Part shown: piece after piece, positions 1 through 6,862 of the stretch | Layout of the letters: each line of letters opens with the position of its first letter | Numbering within the stretch: the stretch's first letter is position 1 | Notes under the pieces: generated by a model | The model's input: the letters and a program-made list of their open reading frames with translations, nothing else | The model's database searches: none | What the model was told of the DNA's origin: nothing | Translations under genes and position numbers: made by a program | DNA from: Nocardioides sp. ChNu-153 | Lineage (GTDB): Bacteria; Actinomycetota; Actinomycetes; Propionibacteriales; Nocardioidaceae | Assembly (NCBI RefSeq): GCF_030466625.1 | Contig: NZ_JADEVT010000002.1 | Span: 310,001 to 374,000, forward strand | Reading direction: 5' to 3' | DNA length: 64,000 nt

Positions 1-1485
1 AAGCGGGGCTCGCCCTCCATCTCGCGCTGCTCCCACGTGACCTCCGCGAGGTCCCGGTTGGCGAGGACGAGGAGCACGAAGCGCGGGTCGGCCCAGTCGC
101 GCCAGCGCGACGCCACCGTGACGAGCTCGGCGAGCCCCGTCATCTGGGTCGCGCCGTCACCGGCGAGGGCCACGACGGGACGGTCGGGGTGCTCGAGCTT
201 CGCGGCCAGCCCGTAGGGCACGGCCGAGCCCATGCTCGCGAGCGTGGACGAGAGGTGGGGCCGGGACGCCGGGCGGGAGCCGCAGGTGCCGCGCGTACCA
301 GTAGGTGATCGAGCCGACGTCGACCCCGACCTGGGCGTCCGCGGGCAGGTGGTCGGAGAGGCGTCGTACGACGAGCTCGGGGTTGAGCGGGTGCGCCTCG
401 ACCCGGGCGCGGCGCTCGGCGACGTCGTGCCAGCGCTCGACCTGCGCGACGACCTCCTGCTCCCACGAGCGGTCGGTGCGCTCGCGCAGCAGGGGGAGCA
501 GCCGCTCCAGGGTCGTGGCCGCGTCGCCGACGAGCCCGACGTCGACGGGGTAGCGGTTGCCGAGGTGGCGCCCGTCGATGTCGACCTGCACCGCGCGGGC
601 CTGGCCGGGGGCGGGGTAGTACTCGGTCCACGGGTCGTTGCTGCCGACGACGAGGAGGGTGTCGCACTCGTCCATCAGCCAGCCCGACGCGGTGGTGCCG
701 AGGTGGCCCATGACCCCCACGCTGGTCGGCAGCGTCTCGTCCCACCACGGCTTGCCCAGCAGGCTGGTCGTCACGCCGGCGCCGAGCCGCTCGGCGACGG
801 CGCGGACCTGGTCGCCGGCGTGCCGGGCTCCCTGGCCCACGAGCAGGGCGACGCGCTCGCCGCGGTCGAGCACCTCGGCGGCGGCGCGCAGGTCCGCGTC
901 CGTTGGTACGACGACCGGCGTGCGCCAGGTCGGCGTGGTCGGCACGACGCCGTGCGTGTGGGGGAGGGGCTCGGGCACCTCGGCGGTCTGCACGTCGTGG
1001 GGGAGCACGACGACGCAGGGGCTCCGGGTCGCCAGCGCGGTGCGGAAGGCGCGGTCGAGCACCATGGGCGCCGACTCCGGCGACAGGACCGACTGCACGT
1101 ACTGGGCCGCGACGTCCTTGAAGAGCGCGGGCAGGTCGATCTCCTGCTGGTACTCCGAGCCCAGCGCGGTGGTCGGCTGCTGGCCGACGATCGCGACGAG
1201 GGGCACGTGGTCGAGCTTCGCGTCGTACAGACCGTTGAGGATGTGGACCGCGCCCGGGCCCTGGGTGCTGAGCACCACGCCGATGCCGTCGGTGAACTTG
1301 GCGTGCCCGACCGCCATGAGGGCGGCCTGCTCCTCGTGGCGGGCCTGCACGAAGGCGGCGTCGCCGTCGGCGCGGCGCAGCGCGCCCATGACGGGGTTGA
1401 TGCCGTCACCCGTGTAGCCGAAGACCCGGTGCACGCCCCAGGCGCGGACGCGCTCGACGACGAGGTCGGCGACCGTGCGGGTCAC
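1..1485 (-). pseudogene. TPP-dependent pyruvate oxidase/acetolactate synthase-like enzyme, frameshifted and cut by window start
   Basis: Thiamine-pyrophosphate enzyme of the pyruvate oxidase (PoxB-like) group. The N-terminal Pyr domain shows the cofactor-activating Glu in ARHEEQAALMAVGHAK and GYTGDGINPVMGAL; the central domain has VGSNDPWTEYYP; the PP domain has GDGATQMTGLAEL with the trailing Asn of LVLANRDL. The reading frame is broken at the G run 257-260: up to VGSITYWYARHLRLPPGVPA the protein is in one frame, then HLSSTLASMGSAVPYG and the whole TPP-binding motif continue in the next frame. Removing one G restores a normal family protein. This is either a real pseudogene or a homopolymer sequencing error. 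Start: GTG at 1485, giving VTRTVADLVV, the usual family N-terminus; the upstream in-frame ATG at 1575 adds atypical residues. The C-terminus lies outside the window. Confidence 0.8.
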
Positions 1486-1601
1486 GAGCGGCCCCCGCGG
1501 TCGGAACGGGTACGGCGGGTGCGCTGGCGGGATCCACGTCGCCTGGTACCCAGGCCGGCCCGGCGCACGTCCCACGACGTCCTTGACTACGGTGGGGAGC
1601 A

Positions 1602-1640
1602 GAAGGGCCCGGAGACATGTGGTGTGTCTCCGGGCCCTTC
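1602..1640 (-). terminator. Perfect 16-bp hairpin, probable terminator of the 37-aa gene
   Basis: Bases 1602-1617 pair perfectly with 1625-1640 (GAAGGGCCCGGAGACA stem) around a 7-nt loop. It begins 30 nt after the stop of the small gene at 1670-1783 and lies before the GTG of the TPP enzyme gene. No U-tract follows, as is common for actinobacterial terminators. Confidence 0.7.
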
Positions 1641-1669
1641 CCCAGTACGGGCTTCCCCGCCCTACTGGC

Positions 1670-1783
1670 TCAGGTGCGCTTCTTGCCAGCGTCGCTGCGC
1701 TTGTCGCGCCAGCGACCGTCCTTGTTGCGGTCGCGCTCCTGCGTGCCGCCGCCCTTCTTGGGGACCTGTGGGGGCTTGCTCAT
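1670..1783 (-). CDS. Small basic conserved protein, 37 aa
   Basis: Encodes a 37-residue, very hydrophilic peptide (MSKPPQVPKKGGGTQERD...) rich in Lys, Arg, Asp and Gly, with no predicted membrane segment and no recognisable domain. It was missed at this length by ORF-size filters but is well supported: the ATG at 1783 is preceded by a strong GAGGAG ribosome-binding site at proper distance, a good -35/-10 promoter lies upstream at 1845-1873, and a perfect hairpin terminator follows the stop. It is thus a compact monocistronic unit that is probably well expressed. I recall similar unnamed tiny basic proteins in Nocardioides-type genomes, but no function can be assigned; a nucleic-acid-binding or intrinsically disordered role is only a guess. 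Confidence 0.65.
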   Translation of the reverse strand: MSKPPQVPKKGGGTQERDRNKDGRWRDKRSDAGKKRT

Positions 1784-1844
1784 TGCGTTTCTCCTCGGCC
1801 GGGTGCCCGCCCGGTACGGACGCCCCGAGCGGGACGCAAGGCCC

Positions 1845-1873
1845 ACTATCACATAAGAACTACGCTTGTGTAA
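1845..1873 (-). promoter_or_regulatory. SigA-type promoter of the 37-aa gene
   Basis: Read on the minus strand: -35 TTACAC (1868-1873), 17-bp spacer, -10 GATAGT (1845-1850) with an upstream TGT. It sits in a conspicuous AT-rich island in an otherwise >70% GC region. Predicted transcript start near 1838, leaving about 55 nt before the ATG at 1783. Confidence 0.5.
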
Positions 1874-1928
1874 TTAGCGACAGCCTGCCGCCCTGAGTGG
1901 GGCCAGCTCGCGTCGAAGACGGCAGCGT

Positions 1929-2579
1929 TCAGCCCTCGTCGGTATCGCCATCCGCAGCGGCGTCCGCGACCGCGGCGTCGCGGGCGGCCCGGACGCAGGC
2001 GGCGACCAGGCGCGGGAGGTCGTCGCGGTCCAGGAGACCCGCGAGTGCGTCGGCGTCGGAGGGCAGCCCGAGCCGCTCGGCGCCGCGGGCGGCGAGGTCG
2101 TCGACGTACGGCGCGAGCCCGGGCCACACGCCCTGCACCTCGCGGCAGAAGATGGCGGCACCCGCCGGGCCGATGCCCCCGAATCCCTGCAGCTCCTCCT
2201 CGACGCCACGGGTGCCGTCGGCGCCGTCACGCAGCCGGCGGAGGTCGCCGGCGTACCGGTCGAGCACCGCGTCGGCCAGCTCACCGAGCCGGGTGGCGGT
2301 GCGCTCGTCGTAGCGCCGGTAGCCCGCCCGGCCCAGGGCGGCGACGCGCGAGCGACGGGGGGAGTCCTGCATGCGCTGCGGCGTGCGCCAGCCGGCGTCG
2401 AGCAACTCGCGGGTCGCGGCGACCGCGACGTCGGAGCGAATGCGCGCCGAGAGCAGGAGGGTGAGGACGAGCAGCTGCCACAACGGCGCCGGCTCGTCCG
2501 TGAGCCGGATGCCGGCGTCCTCGGCGAAGGTGGTGCCGTGCCGGTCGAGCAGCCTCCGGAGGACGTCGCGGTCGGTCAT
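1929..2579 (-). CDS. HhH-GPD family (endonuclease III-like) protein lacking the catalytic lysine
   Basis: 216-aa protein of the HhH-GPD base-excision DNA repair superfamily. LTLLLSARIRSDVAVAATREL matches the helix that carries LSAQTTD in EndoIII, and LQGFGGIGPAGAAIFCREV followed by APYVDDLAARGAERLG aligns with the helix-hairpin-helix and the catalytic Asp segment (VDTH). The Lys that bifunctional EndoIII uses for Schiff-base chemistry (GRKTA) is replaced by Ala (GPAGA), and the C-terminal Cys4 iron-sulfur motif is absent; the protein ends about where that cluster would begin. The Asp (YVDD) is retained, so it may be a monofunctional glycosylase or have a non-catalytic role. Start ATG 2579. 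It is separated from the M23 gene by a short gap on the same strand. Confidence 0.75.
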   Translation of the reverse strand: MTDRDVLRRLLDRHGTTFAEDAGIRLTDEPAPLWQLLVLTLLLSARIRSDVAVAATRELLDAGWRTPQRMQDSPRRSRVAALGRAGYRRYDERTATRLGELADAVLDRYAGDLRRLRDGADGTRGVEEELQGFGGIGPAGAAIFCREVQGVWPGLAPYVDDLAARGAERLGLPSDADALAGLLDRDDLPRLVAACVRAARDAAVADAAADGDTDEG

Positions 2580-2608
2580 GCGGCCGAGCGTAGGTCGACC
2601 GACGCTCG

Positions 2609-3522
2609 TCACGCGTGCGGCTCGTGCCCCTCGCCGGCCAGGAAGACCTCGCCGTTGCGGGGCATCCCGGGCAGGGCGGACGCCTCCGGCGCCTTCGCGT
2701 ACGCCGCGAAGCGGGCGTCGATCTCCCCGGTCAGCTCGACGTCGGACCAGACGAGCGGGAGACCGGCCGCGCTCTCGACGTCGGTGCGGTCCATCAGCTG
2801 CGCGTGGAGGTGGGGGAGGGAGGTGTTGCCGGTGTTGCCCACTCGGCCGAGCAGCTCGCCGACGCCGACCCGCTGCCCCGTCCGTACGGCGGCCGACCCC
2901 CGCCGCAGGTGCGCGTAGACCGCCGCCGTGCCGTCGTCGTGCGCGACGACGACGTGGTTGCCGAGCACCCGGGCCGTGCCGGCCAGGTCGCGCAGCAGGC
3001 CCTCGAAGGTCACCATGAACGTCAGGCCCTGCCACGTGTCGCGGGCCCGGTGGTCCCGCTGGCGGTCGAGCACCCGCGCTACCTCGCCGGGGGCCATGGC
3101 CAGCACGGCTCGCCGTACCCCGGGTATCGCTCGGGCCGCGTGCCGCGCAGGCCGAGCCGCACGAGGGGTGGGCTCCCGCCCGTCGCCCGGCCGCAGACGT
3201 CGACGGCGCTGTACTGCCCACGGGCGCGCCGACCGTGGCTGGGCAGGCGCTGACCGGGGCTGTTGACCGCCGTCCACTCCCCGCGCACGGGGGGAGCCAG
3301 GCGGACGGGGGCGCCGACGGGGGAGCGCGGGGCCACCGCCACGAGGAGGGAGAGCGCGACGAGCGCGGCGGCGACGACGGCCGGTCCCCACGCCACCCGG
3401 GTCACGAGGCCGTCGAACGGCGCGCCGGCGACGACCAGGACGACCTCGACGAGGAGCAGCAGGAGCAGGGCCCCGGTCGTCCGCGACCAGACCGGACGCA
3501 ACCCCGCGACGGTGCGGACCAC
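2609..3522 (-). pseudogene. Membrane-anchored M23 (LytM) peptidase, apparent frameshift near 3105
   Basis: Zinc metallopeptidase of family M23, which cuts peptidoglycan cross-bridges or acts as an activator of such enzymes outside the membrane. Residues about 17-62 form two hydrophobic segments (GALLLLLLVEVVLVVAG and AVVAAALVALSLLVAVAP). The peptidase part begins WTAVNSPGQRLPSHG, with His and Asp of the HxxxD-type site in SHG...SAVDV, and later HLHAQLMD supplies the HxH ligand. N-terminal half and C-terminal half are in different frames: the first ends ...YPGYGEP at about 3108 and runs into a stop, the second resumes VLAMAPGEVARVLD. Inserting one G (CCG-GTG instead of CCGTG) rejoins them into a normal-looking protein. 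Start GTG 3522 directly abuts the TGA of the upstream gene (TGAGTG), implying translational coupling. Confidence 0.75.
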
Positions 3523-3960
3523 TCAGGAGGCCTGGTCGTTGTTCTTCTGCTCGCCCCAGCCGTGCACGCGGTCGACCTCGATGACGGCGCTGACGCGGAG
3601 CCGGTCGCGGCGGGCGTAGGGCTGCTCGGTGTAGTGCCGGGACAGCGCGTCGATGTCGACGAGGTCGGGGTCGTCGTGGATGTCGACGACGCGACCGATG
3701 AGGGTCAGGTGGGTGTAGAAGTCCGCCTGGTCGATGACGGTGAGGCTGACCCGCGGGTCGCGCCGCAGGTGCTGGAGGCGGACGCGGCCTTCGTCCATGT
3801 TCACGAGGACGCGGCCGTCGTCCTGCAGCAGGTACCACGTCGCCGCGGAGACGGGCTGCCCGTCACGGCGGGTGGTGGCGATGACGGCGGGGTTCGGCTT
3901 CGCCAGCATCGCGCGGGCCGACGGGCTGAGCGGGGACTCGGTCACGTGCATCATCTCCAT
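3523..3960 (-). CDS. PPOX-class (pyridoxamine-phosphate-oxidase-like, possibly F420-dependent) protein
   Basis: 145-aa split-barrel flavin/F420-binding family protein. The opening LSPSARAMLAKPNPAVIATTRRDGQPVSAATWYL is typical of actinobacterial PPOX-class enzymes, with RVLVNMDEGRVRLQHLRRDPRVSLTV forming the ligand-contacting strand and helix. Members use FMN or F420 to reduce a variety of substrates; which cofactor applies here cannot be told from sequence. Start is uncertain between ATG 3960, the adjacent ATGATG, and GTG 3945 (VTESPL), because a GGAG lies inside the first codons; I take the first ATG. Its stop codon directly abuts the GTG of the M23 peptidase gene. Upstream is a 14-bp tandem repeat and then rnpB. 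Confidence 0.8.
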   Translation of the reverse strand: MEMMHVTESPLSPSARAMLAKPNPAVIATTRRDGQPVSAATWYLLQDDGRVLVNMDEGRVRLQHLRRDPRVSLTVIDQADFYTHLTLIGRVVDIHDDPDLVDIDALSRHYTEQPYARRDRLRVSAVIEVDRVHGWGEQKNNDQAS

Positions 3961-4031
3961 CGTGTCGGGGACCCCGGGCGGGAGCGCGCGGGAGATGCCC
4001 CCACCGTGGCACACGGGGTGGAGCCCGGCGC

Positions 4032-4087
4032 CCCGAGCGCGGCGTCCCAGGCGCGGCGTCCCGAGCGCGGCGTCCCAGGCGCGGCAC
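4032..4087. repeat. Four tandem copies of a 14-bp unit
   Basis: Alternating CCCGAGCGCGGCGT and CCCAGGCGCGGCGT units fill 4032-4087, followed by a partial copy. They lie in the gap between the rnpB 3' end and the PPOX gene, outside any coding region. The region 3961-4108 holds nothing else I can name. Confidence 0.8.
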
Positions 4088-4108
4088 CCAGGCGCACGGG
4101 CCCGGGAA

Positions 4109-4518
4109 GCGGACGGGCTGGCCTGTAGGCCGGGTTCTGTCCTCGGGCCCGTCGCCGGGCACCGATGTGCGGCCATCCATCTAGGGCCGCCGTTGCCGAC
4201 GGCCTCGTGCAGTCCACCCGCGTGCTCGGGCGGGCAGCCCTCGAACGCACGCGCACCTCCCCGTGGGGAGGCTTCTCGACCTTGCTCCAGGTGGGGTTTA
4301 CCGAGCCGCTCCGGTCGCCCGGAGCGCTGGTGGTCTCTTGCACCACCGTTTCACCCTTGCTCGCACCGACCGAGGTCGGCGCGGGCGGTCTGTTCTCTGT
4401 GGCACTGTCCCGCGGGTCACCCCGGGTGGGCGTTACCCACCACCTCGCCCTGTGGAGCCCGGACCTTCCTCGACGCCCTCCGTGGAGCGCGCCGCGGCCG
4501 CCCGGCCAGCCCATCCGC
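4109..4518 (-). ncRNA. rnpB: RNase P RNA, bacterial type A
   Basis: Catalytic RNA of ribonuclease P, which trims the 5' leader of tRNA precursors. On the minus strand it contains the hallmark 5' segment GAGGAAGGTCCGGGCTCCAC, the conserved core ACAGAGAACAGACCGCC-like P4 partner, GGTAAACCCCACC, and the 3' hallmark GACAGAACCCGGCCTACAGG. The ends were set by helix P1: GCGGATGGGCTGGCC (plus-strand 4504-4518) pairs with GGCCAGCCCGTCCGC (4109-4123) with one G-U pair. Length is about 410 nt, normal for actinobacteria. Open reading frames crossing this region are spurious. A -10 TATCCT placed 7 nt before the P1 start agrees with the 5' end. Confidence 0.95.
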
Positions 4519-4525
4519 TCGCGCA

Positions 4526-4531
4526 AGGATA
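4526..4531 (-). promoter_or_regulatory. -10 box of rnpB
   Basis: Minus-strand TATCCT, 7 nt upstream of the predicted first base of RNase P RNA at 4518. The -35 is not clear. Confidence 0.5.
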
Positions 4532-4533
4532 GG

Positions 4534-4560
4534 GGAATCCGACCGGGTCGCCGAACGTTG
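4534..4560 (+). promoter_or_regulatory. SigR/SigH-type promoter of the TPR gene
   Basis: GGAAT (4534-4538), exactly 18 bases, then GTTG (4557-4560). This matches the known actinobacterial thiol-oxidative-stress sigma consensus GGAAT-N18-GTT. The predicted start lies about 20 nt before the ATG at 4587, whose GAGAGGAG ribosome-binding site would be inside the leader. Confidence 0.5.
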
Positions 4561-4586
4561 TCCGGGCGCCCCACGAGAGGAGCACC

Positions 4587-5069
4587 ATGAACGACGAGAT
4601 CCAGCACGAGATCCAGCACGAGACCGGCCACGAGACCGGCCACGAGATCCAGGCCCCGGCCATCGTCTTCCCCGGCCAGGCGGCCGACCCCACGGGCGCG
4701 CACCGCACGGCGCACGATCTGCTCGCCCGCCGCGCGCCGAAGGAGGCGCTCGACGTGCTCGAGCCCGCCCTCGAGGTCGACCCCGGCAACTACGGACTGC
4801 GCAGCCTGCGCGCGTGGGCCTACCTCCTGCGCGCGCAACTGCAGCGGGCCGACGAGGAGCTCCGCGGCCTCGCTGACGAGAACCCGAGCGACGACTGGGT
4901 GCGCCACGCGCTGGCCCGCAGCCTCGAGCGGCAGTCCCGGTACGCCGACGCCCTCCCGCACGCGCGCCTCGCGGCCGCCATGACGGGCGACCCGGAGCAC
5001 GAGACGACGGTGCTGCGCATCGAGCGCCGCCTCGCCGAGCGGACGGGCACGGTCGACCAGCTGCGCTGA
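4587..5069 (+). CDS. Tetratricopeptide-repeat protein, 160 aa
   Basis: Small soluble helical-repeat protein. After a charged repetitive N-terminus (HEIQHETGHETGHEIQ, encoded by five 12-bp DNA repeats) it has TPR-like helices: AHDLLARRAPKEALDVLEPALEVDPGNYGLRSLRAWAYLL, then RADEELRGLADENPSDDWVRHALARSLERQSRYADALPHARLAAAM in overlapping units (residues about 40-140). Such proteins act as scaffolds or chaperones; no partner can be named from context. The ATG is preceded by GAGAGGAGCACC, an excellent ribosome-binding site. It stands alone, divergent from rnpB and convergent with the transglutaminase gene. The promoter resembles the SigR/SigH class, so expression may respond to disulfide or heat stress. 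Confidence 0.8.
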   Translation: MNDEIQHEIQHETGHETGHEIQAPAIVFPGQAADPTGAHRTAHDLLARRAPKEALDVLEPALEVDPGNYGLRSLRAWAYLLRAQLQRADEELRGLADENPSDDWVRHALARSLERQSRYADALPHARLAAAMTGDPEHETTVLRIERRLAERTGTVDQLR

Positions 5070-5084
5070 GGCGCGCCGTACCCC

Positions 5085-5930
5085 TCAGGCCAGCCGGGTG
5101 ACCTCGACCTCGACGAACATCCGCGACGTGCGGGAGCCGGCGAAGATGCCCGACAGGGGGCGCACGTCGCCGTAGTCCCGCCCGGCGGCGATCACGACGT
5201 GGCGGTCGCCGATGGGCTGGTCGTTGGTCAGGTCGAAGGCGTGCCACCCGTCGTCCCACCACTCGACCCAGGCGTGGGACTCACCCTGCACCGTCGCGCC
5301 GATCTCGGGGTCGGCGCGGGGGTGGAGGTAGCCGGACACGTAGCGGGCGGGGATGCCGAGCGTGCGCAGGCCGCCGATCGCGAGGTGGGTCATGTCCTGG
5401 CACACCCCGGCGCGCTGCTCCCACGCCACGGCCGCGCGGCTGCCGACCTCGGTCGAGCCGGGCAGGTAGTCGACCTCGGCGTGCACGAGCGCGCACACGC
5501 CGATCGCGGCCTCGCCGGGGGTGGCGGCGTCCGTGCCGATCGCCCGCACCTCGGCGGCGAAGTCGTCGGTGGGGGCGACGGCCTCGGAGAGCACGAGGTA
5601 CTCCGTGTGCACGTCGGCCACCTCGGGCGTCGCGAGGTCCGCCCAGGGCAGCGACGGGGGCGGGAGCGGCGAGCGGTTCGTGTGCACGGTCGCGTGCGCC
5701 TGCACCGTCAGCGCGTCGTGCGGGTCCAGCACCTCGAACGCCGTGACCTGCGAGCCGAAGTAGTCCCGGTAGGTGTGCGTCCAGGGCGTCGGGGTGATGT
5801 CGAGCCGGGTGTGCACGACGATCTGCTCCGGCGAGGTCTGCGGGGTCAGCCGCGCCTCGTTGTACGACGTGATGGCCTTCCCGTCGTACTCGTAGCCGGT
5901 CGTGTGGGTGATGCGCAGCTGCATGCTCAC
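5085..5930 (-). CDS. Transglutaminase-like cysteine peptidase-fold protein
   Basis: 281-aa protein with the bacterial transglutaminase N-terminal region (MQLRITHTTGYEYDG, TPWTHTYRDYFGSQVTAFEV) followed by the papain-like core. The catalytic triad is visible: Cys in AGVCQDMTHLAIGGLRTLG, His in GESHAWVEWW and Asp in WHAFDLTNDQP. Families like this either cross-link or hydrolyse amide bonds. It is the last gene of a three-gene operon with the alpha-E protein and a circularly permuted ATP-grasp enzyme, a set predicted in the literature to make and process an unknown peptide or amide-linked product. The start GTG 5930 overlaps the preceding stop (GTGA) and lies 6 nt after GGAGG; the ATG at 5924 is a weaker option. 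Confidence 0.88.
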   Translation of the reverse strand: MSMQLRITHTTGYEYDGKAITSYNEARLTPQTSPEQIVVHTRLDITPTPWTHTYRDYFGSQVTAFEVLDPHDALTVQAHATVHTNRSPLPPPSLPWADLATPEVADVHTEYLVLSEAVAPTDDFAAEVRAIGTDAATPGEAAIGVCALVHAEVDYLPGSTEVGSRAAVAWEQRAGVCQDMTHLAIGGLRTLGIPARYVSGYLHPRADPEIGATVQGESHAWVEWWDDGWHAFDLTNDQPIGDRHVVIAAGRDYGDVRPLSGIFAGSRTSRMFVEVEVTRLA

Positions 5931-6862
5931 AGGACACCTCCGTGCCACTCGGTCGCCTCGGAGCCGGCGAAGTACCGGCGGGTCACGGACTCGGTCGCGG
6001 CGGCGCACGTGTACTGCAGCCGCTCCATCTCCGCCGGGAGGTTCGCCACGACGTCGGACAGCGAGCGGTACTCGAGGTCGGCGCGGGTGCGGCCCAGCAG
6101 CCGCTGCGCGTCGTTCTGGAAGCCGGCGCGCTGACCGCCCGCCTCGAGGTTCTCCAGGCACTGCTCCGCCCGGCTGATCGAGTGCACGATCGAGCGGGGA
6201 AACAGCCGGTCGAGCAGCAGGAACTCCGCCGCGCCCCGGTCGGTCTCCAGACCGCGGTAGGTGCGCAGGAACGCCTCGTACGCACCGCACGCGCGCAGCG
6301 TCGAGGTCCACGCCGACGACGCGCTGGACCCGGTCAGGGCCGCGGTCGCGACGAGCCGCGCCGTCATGTCCGCCCGTTCGATGCTGCGGCCCAGCACGAG
6401 GAACTGGTAGCCCTCGTCGCGCGTCATCGTCGCCTCGGCCGTGCCGTTGACGAGCGCCGCGCGGTCGCGCACCCAGCCGAACACGGCCGGGGGTCGCAGG
6501 GTGCGGAAGCGCCCCGAGGGCAGCGCACGCCACGTCGTGTTCACCGCCTCCCACATCGGCTCCGAGAGCGTCTCGCGCGCCCGGCGCGCGGACTCCCGGG
6601 CGGCGGCGAGGGCGGCGGCGATCGAGGCGGGGGCCTGCGCGTCGTAGGCCAGCAGCTCGAGGATGGTCTGCCGGTTCACCGGCGCGTCCTCGTCGTGGGG
6701 CACGCCCATGATCGAGAGCAGGGTGCGACAGGTGGCGGCCTCGTCGACCGTCGGGTCCTCCAGCATGAGCTGGGTCTGCACGTCGAGGATGCGGGCCGTG
6801 TCCTCCGCGCGCTCGACGTAGCGCCCGATCCAGAACATCGACTCCGCGATGCGGCTCAGCAC
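5927..6862 (-). CDS. Alpha-E domain protein
   Basis: 311-aa all-alpha protein of the alpha-E family (DUF403). The opening VLSRIAESMFWIGRYVERAEDTARILDV is the family signature, and a second copy of the same helix pattern occurs in FLVLGRSIERADMTARLVATAAL (residues about 160-185). The biochemical role is unknown; the conserved Arg, Glu and Asp in the ERAE/ERAD motifs suggest an active site or partner surface. It lies between the ATP-grasp gene upstream (7-nt overlap, GTGCTGA) and the transglutaminase gene downstream (GTGA overlap), so the three are almost certainly one transcript and work together. Start GTG 6862 gives the canonical N-terminus. Confidence 0.9.
   Translation of the reverse strand: MLSRIAESMFWIGRYVERAEDTARILDVQTQLMLEDPTVDEAATCRTLLSIMGVPHDEDAPVNRQTILELLAYDAQAPASIAAALAAARESARRARETLSEPMWEAVNTTWRALPSGRFRTLRPPAVFGWVRDRAALVNGTAEATMTRDEGYQFLVLGRSIERADMTARLVATAALTGSSASSAWTSTLRACGAYEAFLRTYRGLETDRGAAEFLLLDRLFPRSIVHSISRAEQCLENLEAGGQRAGFQNDAQRLLGRTRADLEYRSLSDVVANLPAEMERLQYTCAAATESVTRRYFAGSEATEWHGGVL

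Noticed and set aside
4032-4087. Repeat array as attachment or origin site
   Set aside because: No integrase, no DnaA boxes and no flanking tRNA; a plain tandem duplication is simpler.
3951-5000. Frames crossing the region 4109-4518
   Set aside because: The sequence is RNase P RNA, with pairing P1 ends and hallmark core; the frames have no protein similarity.
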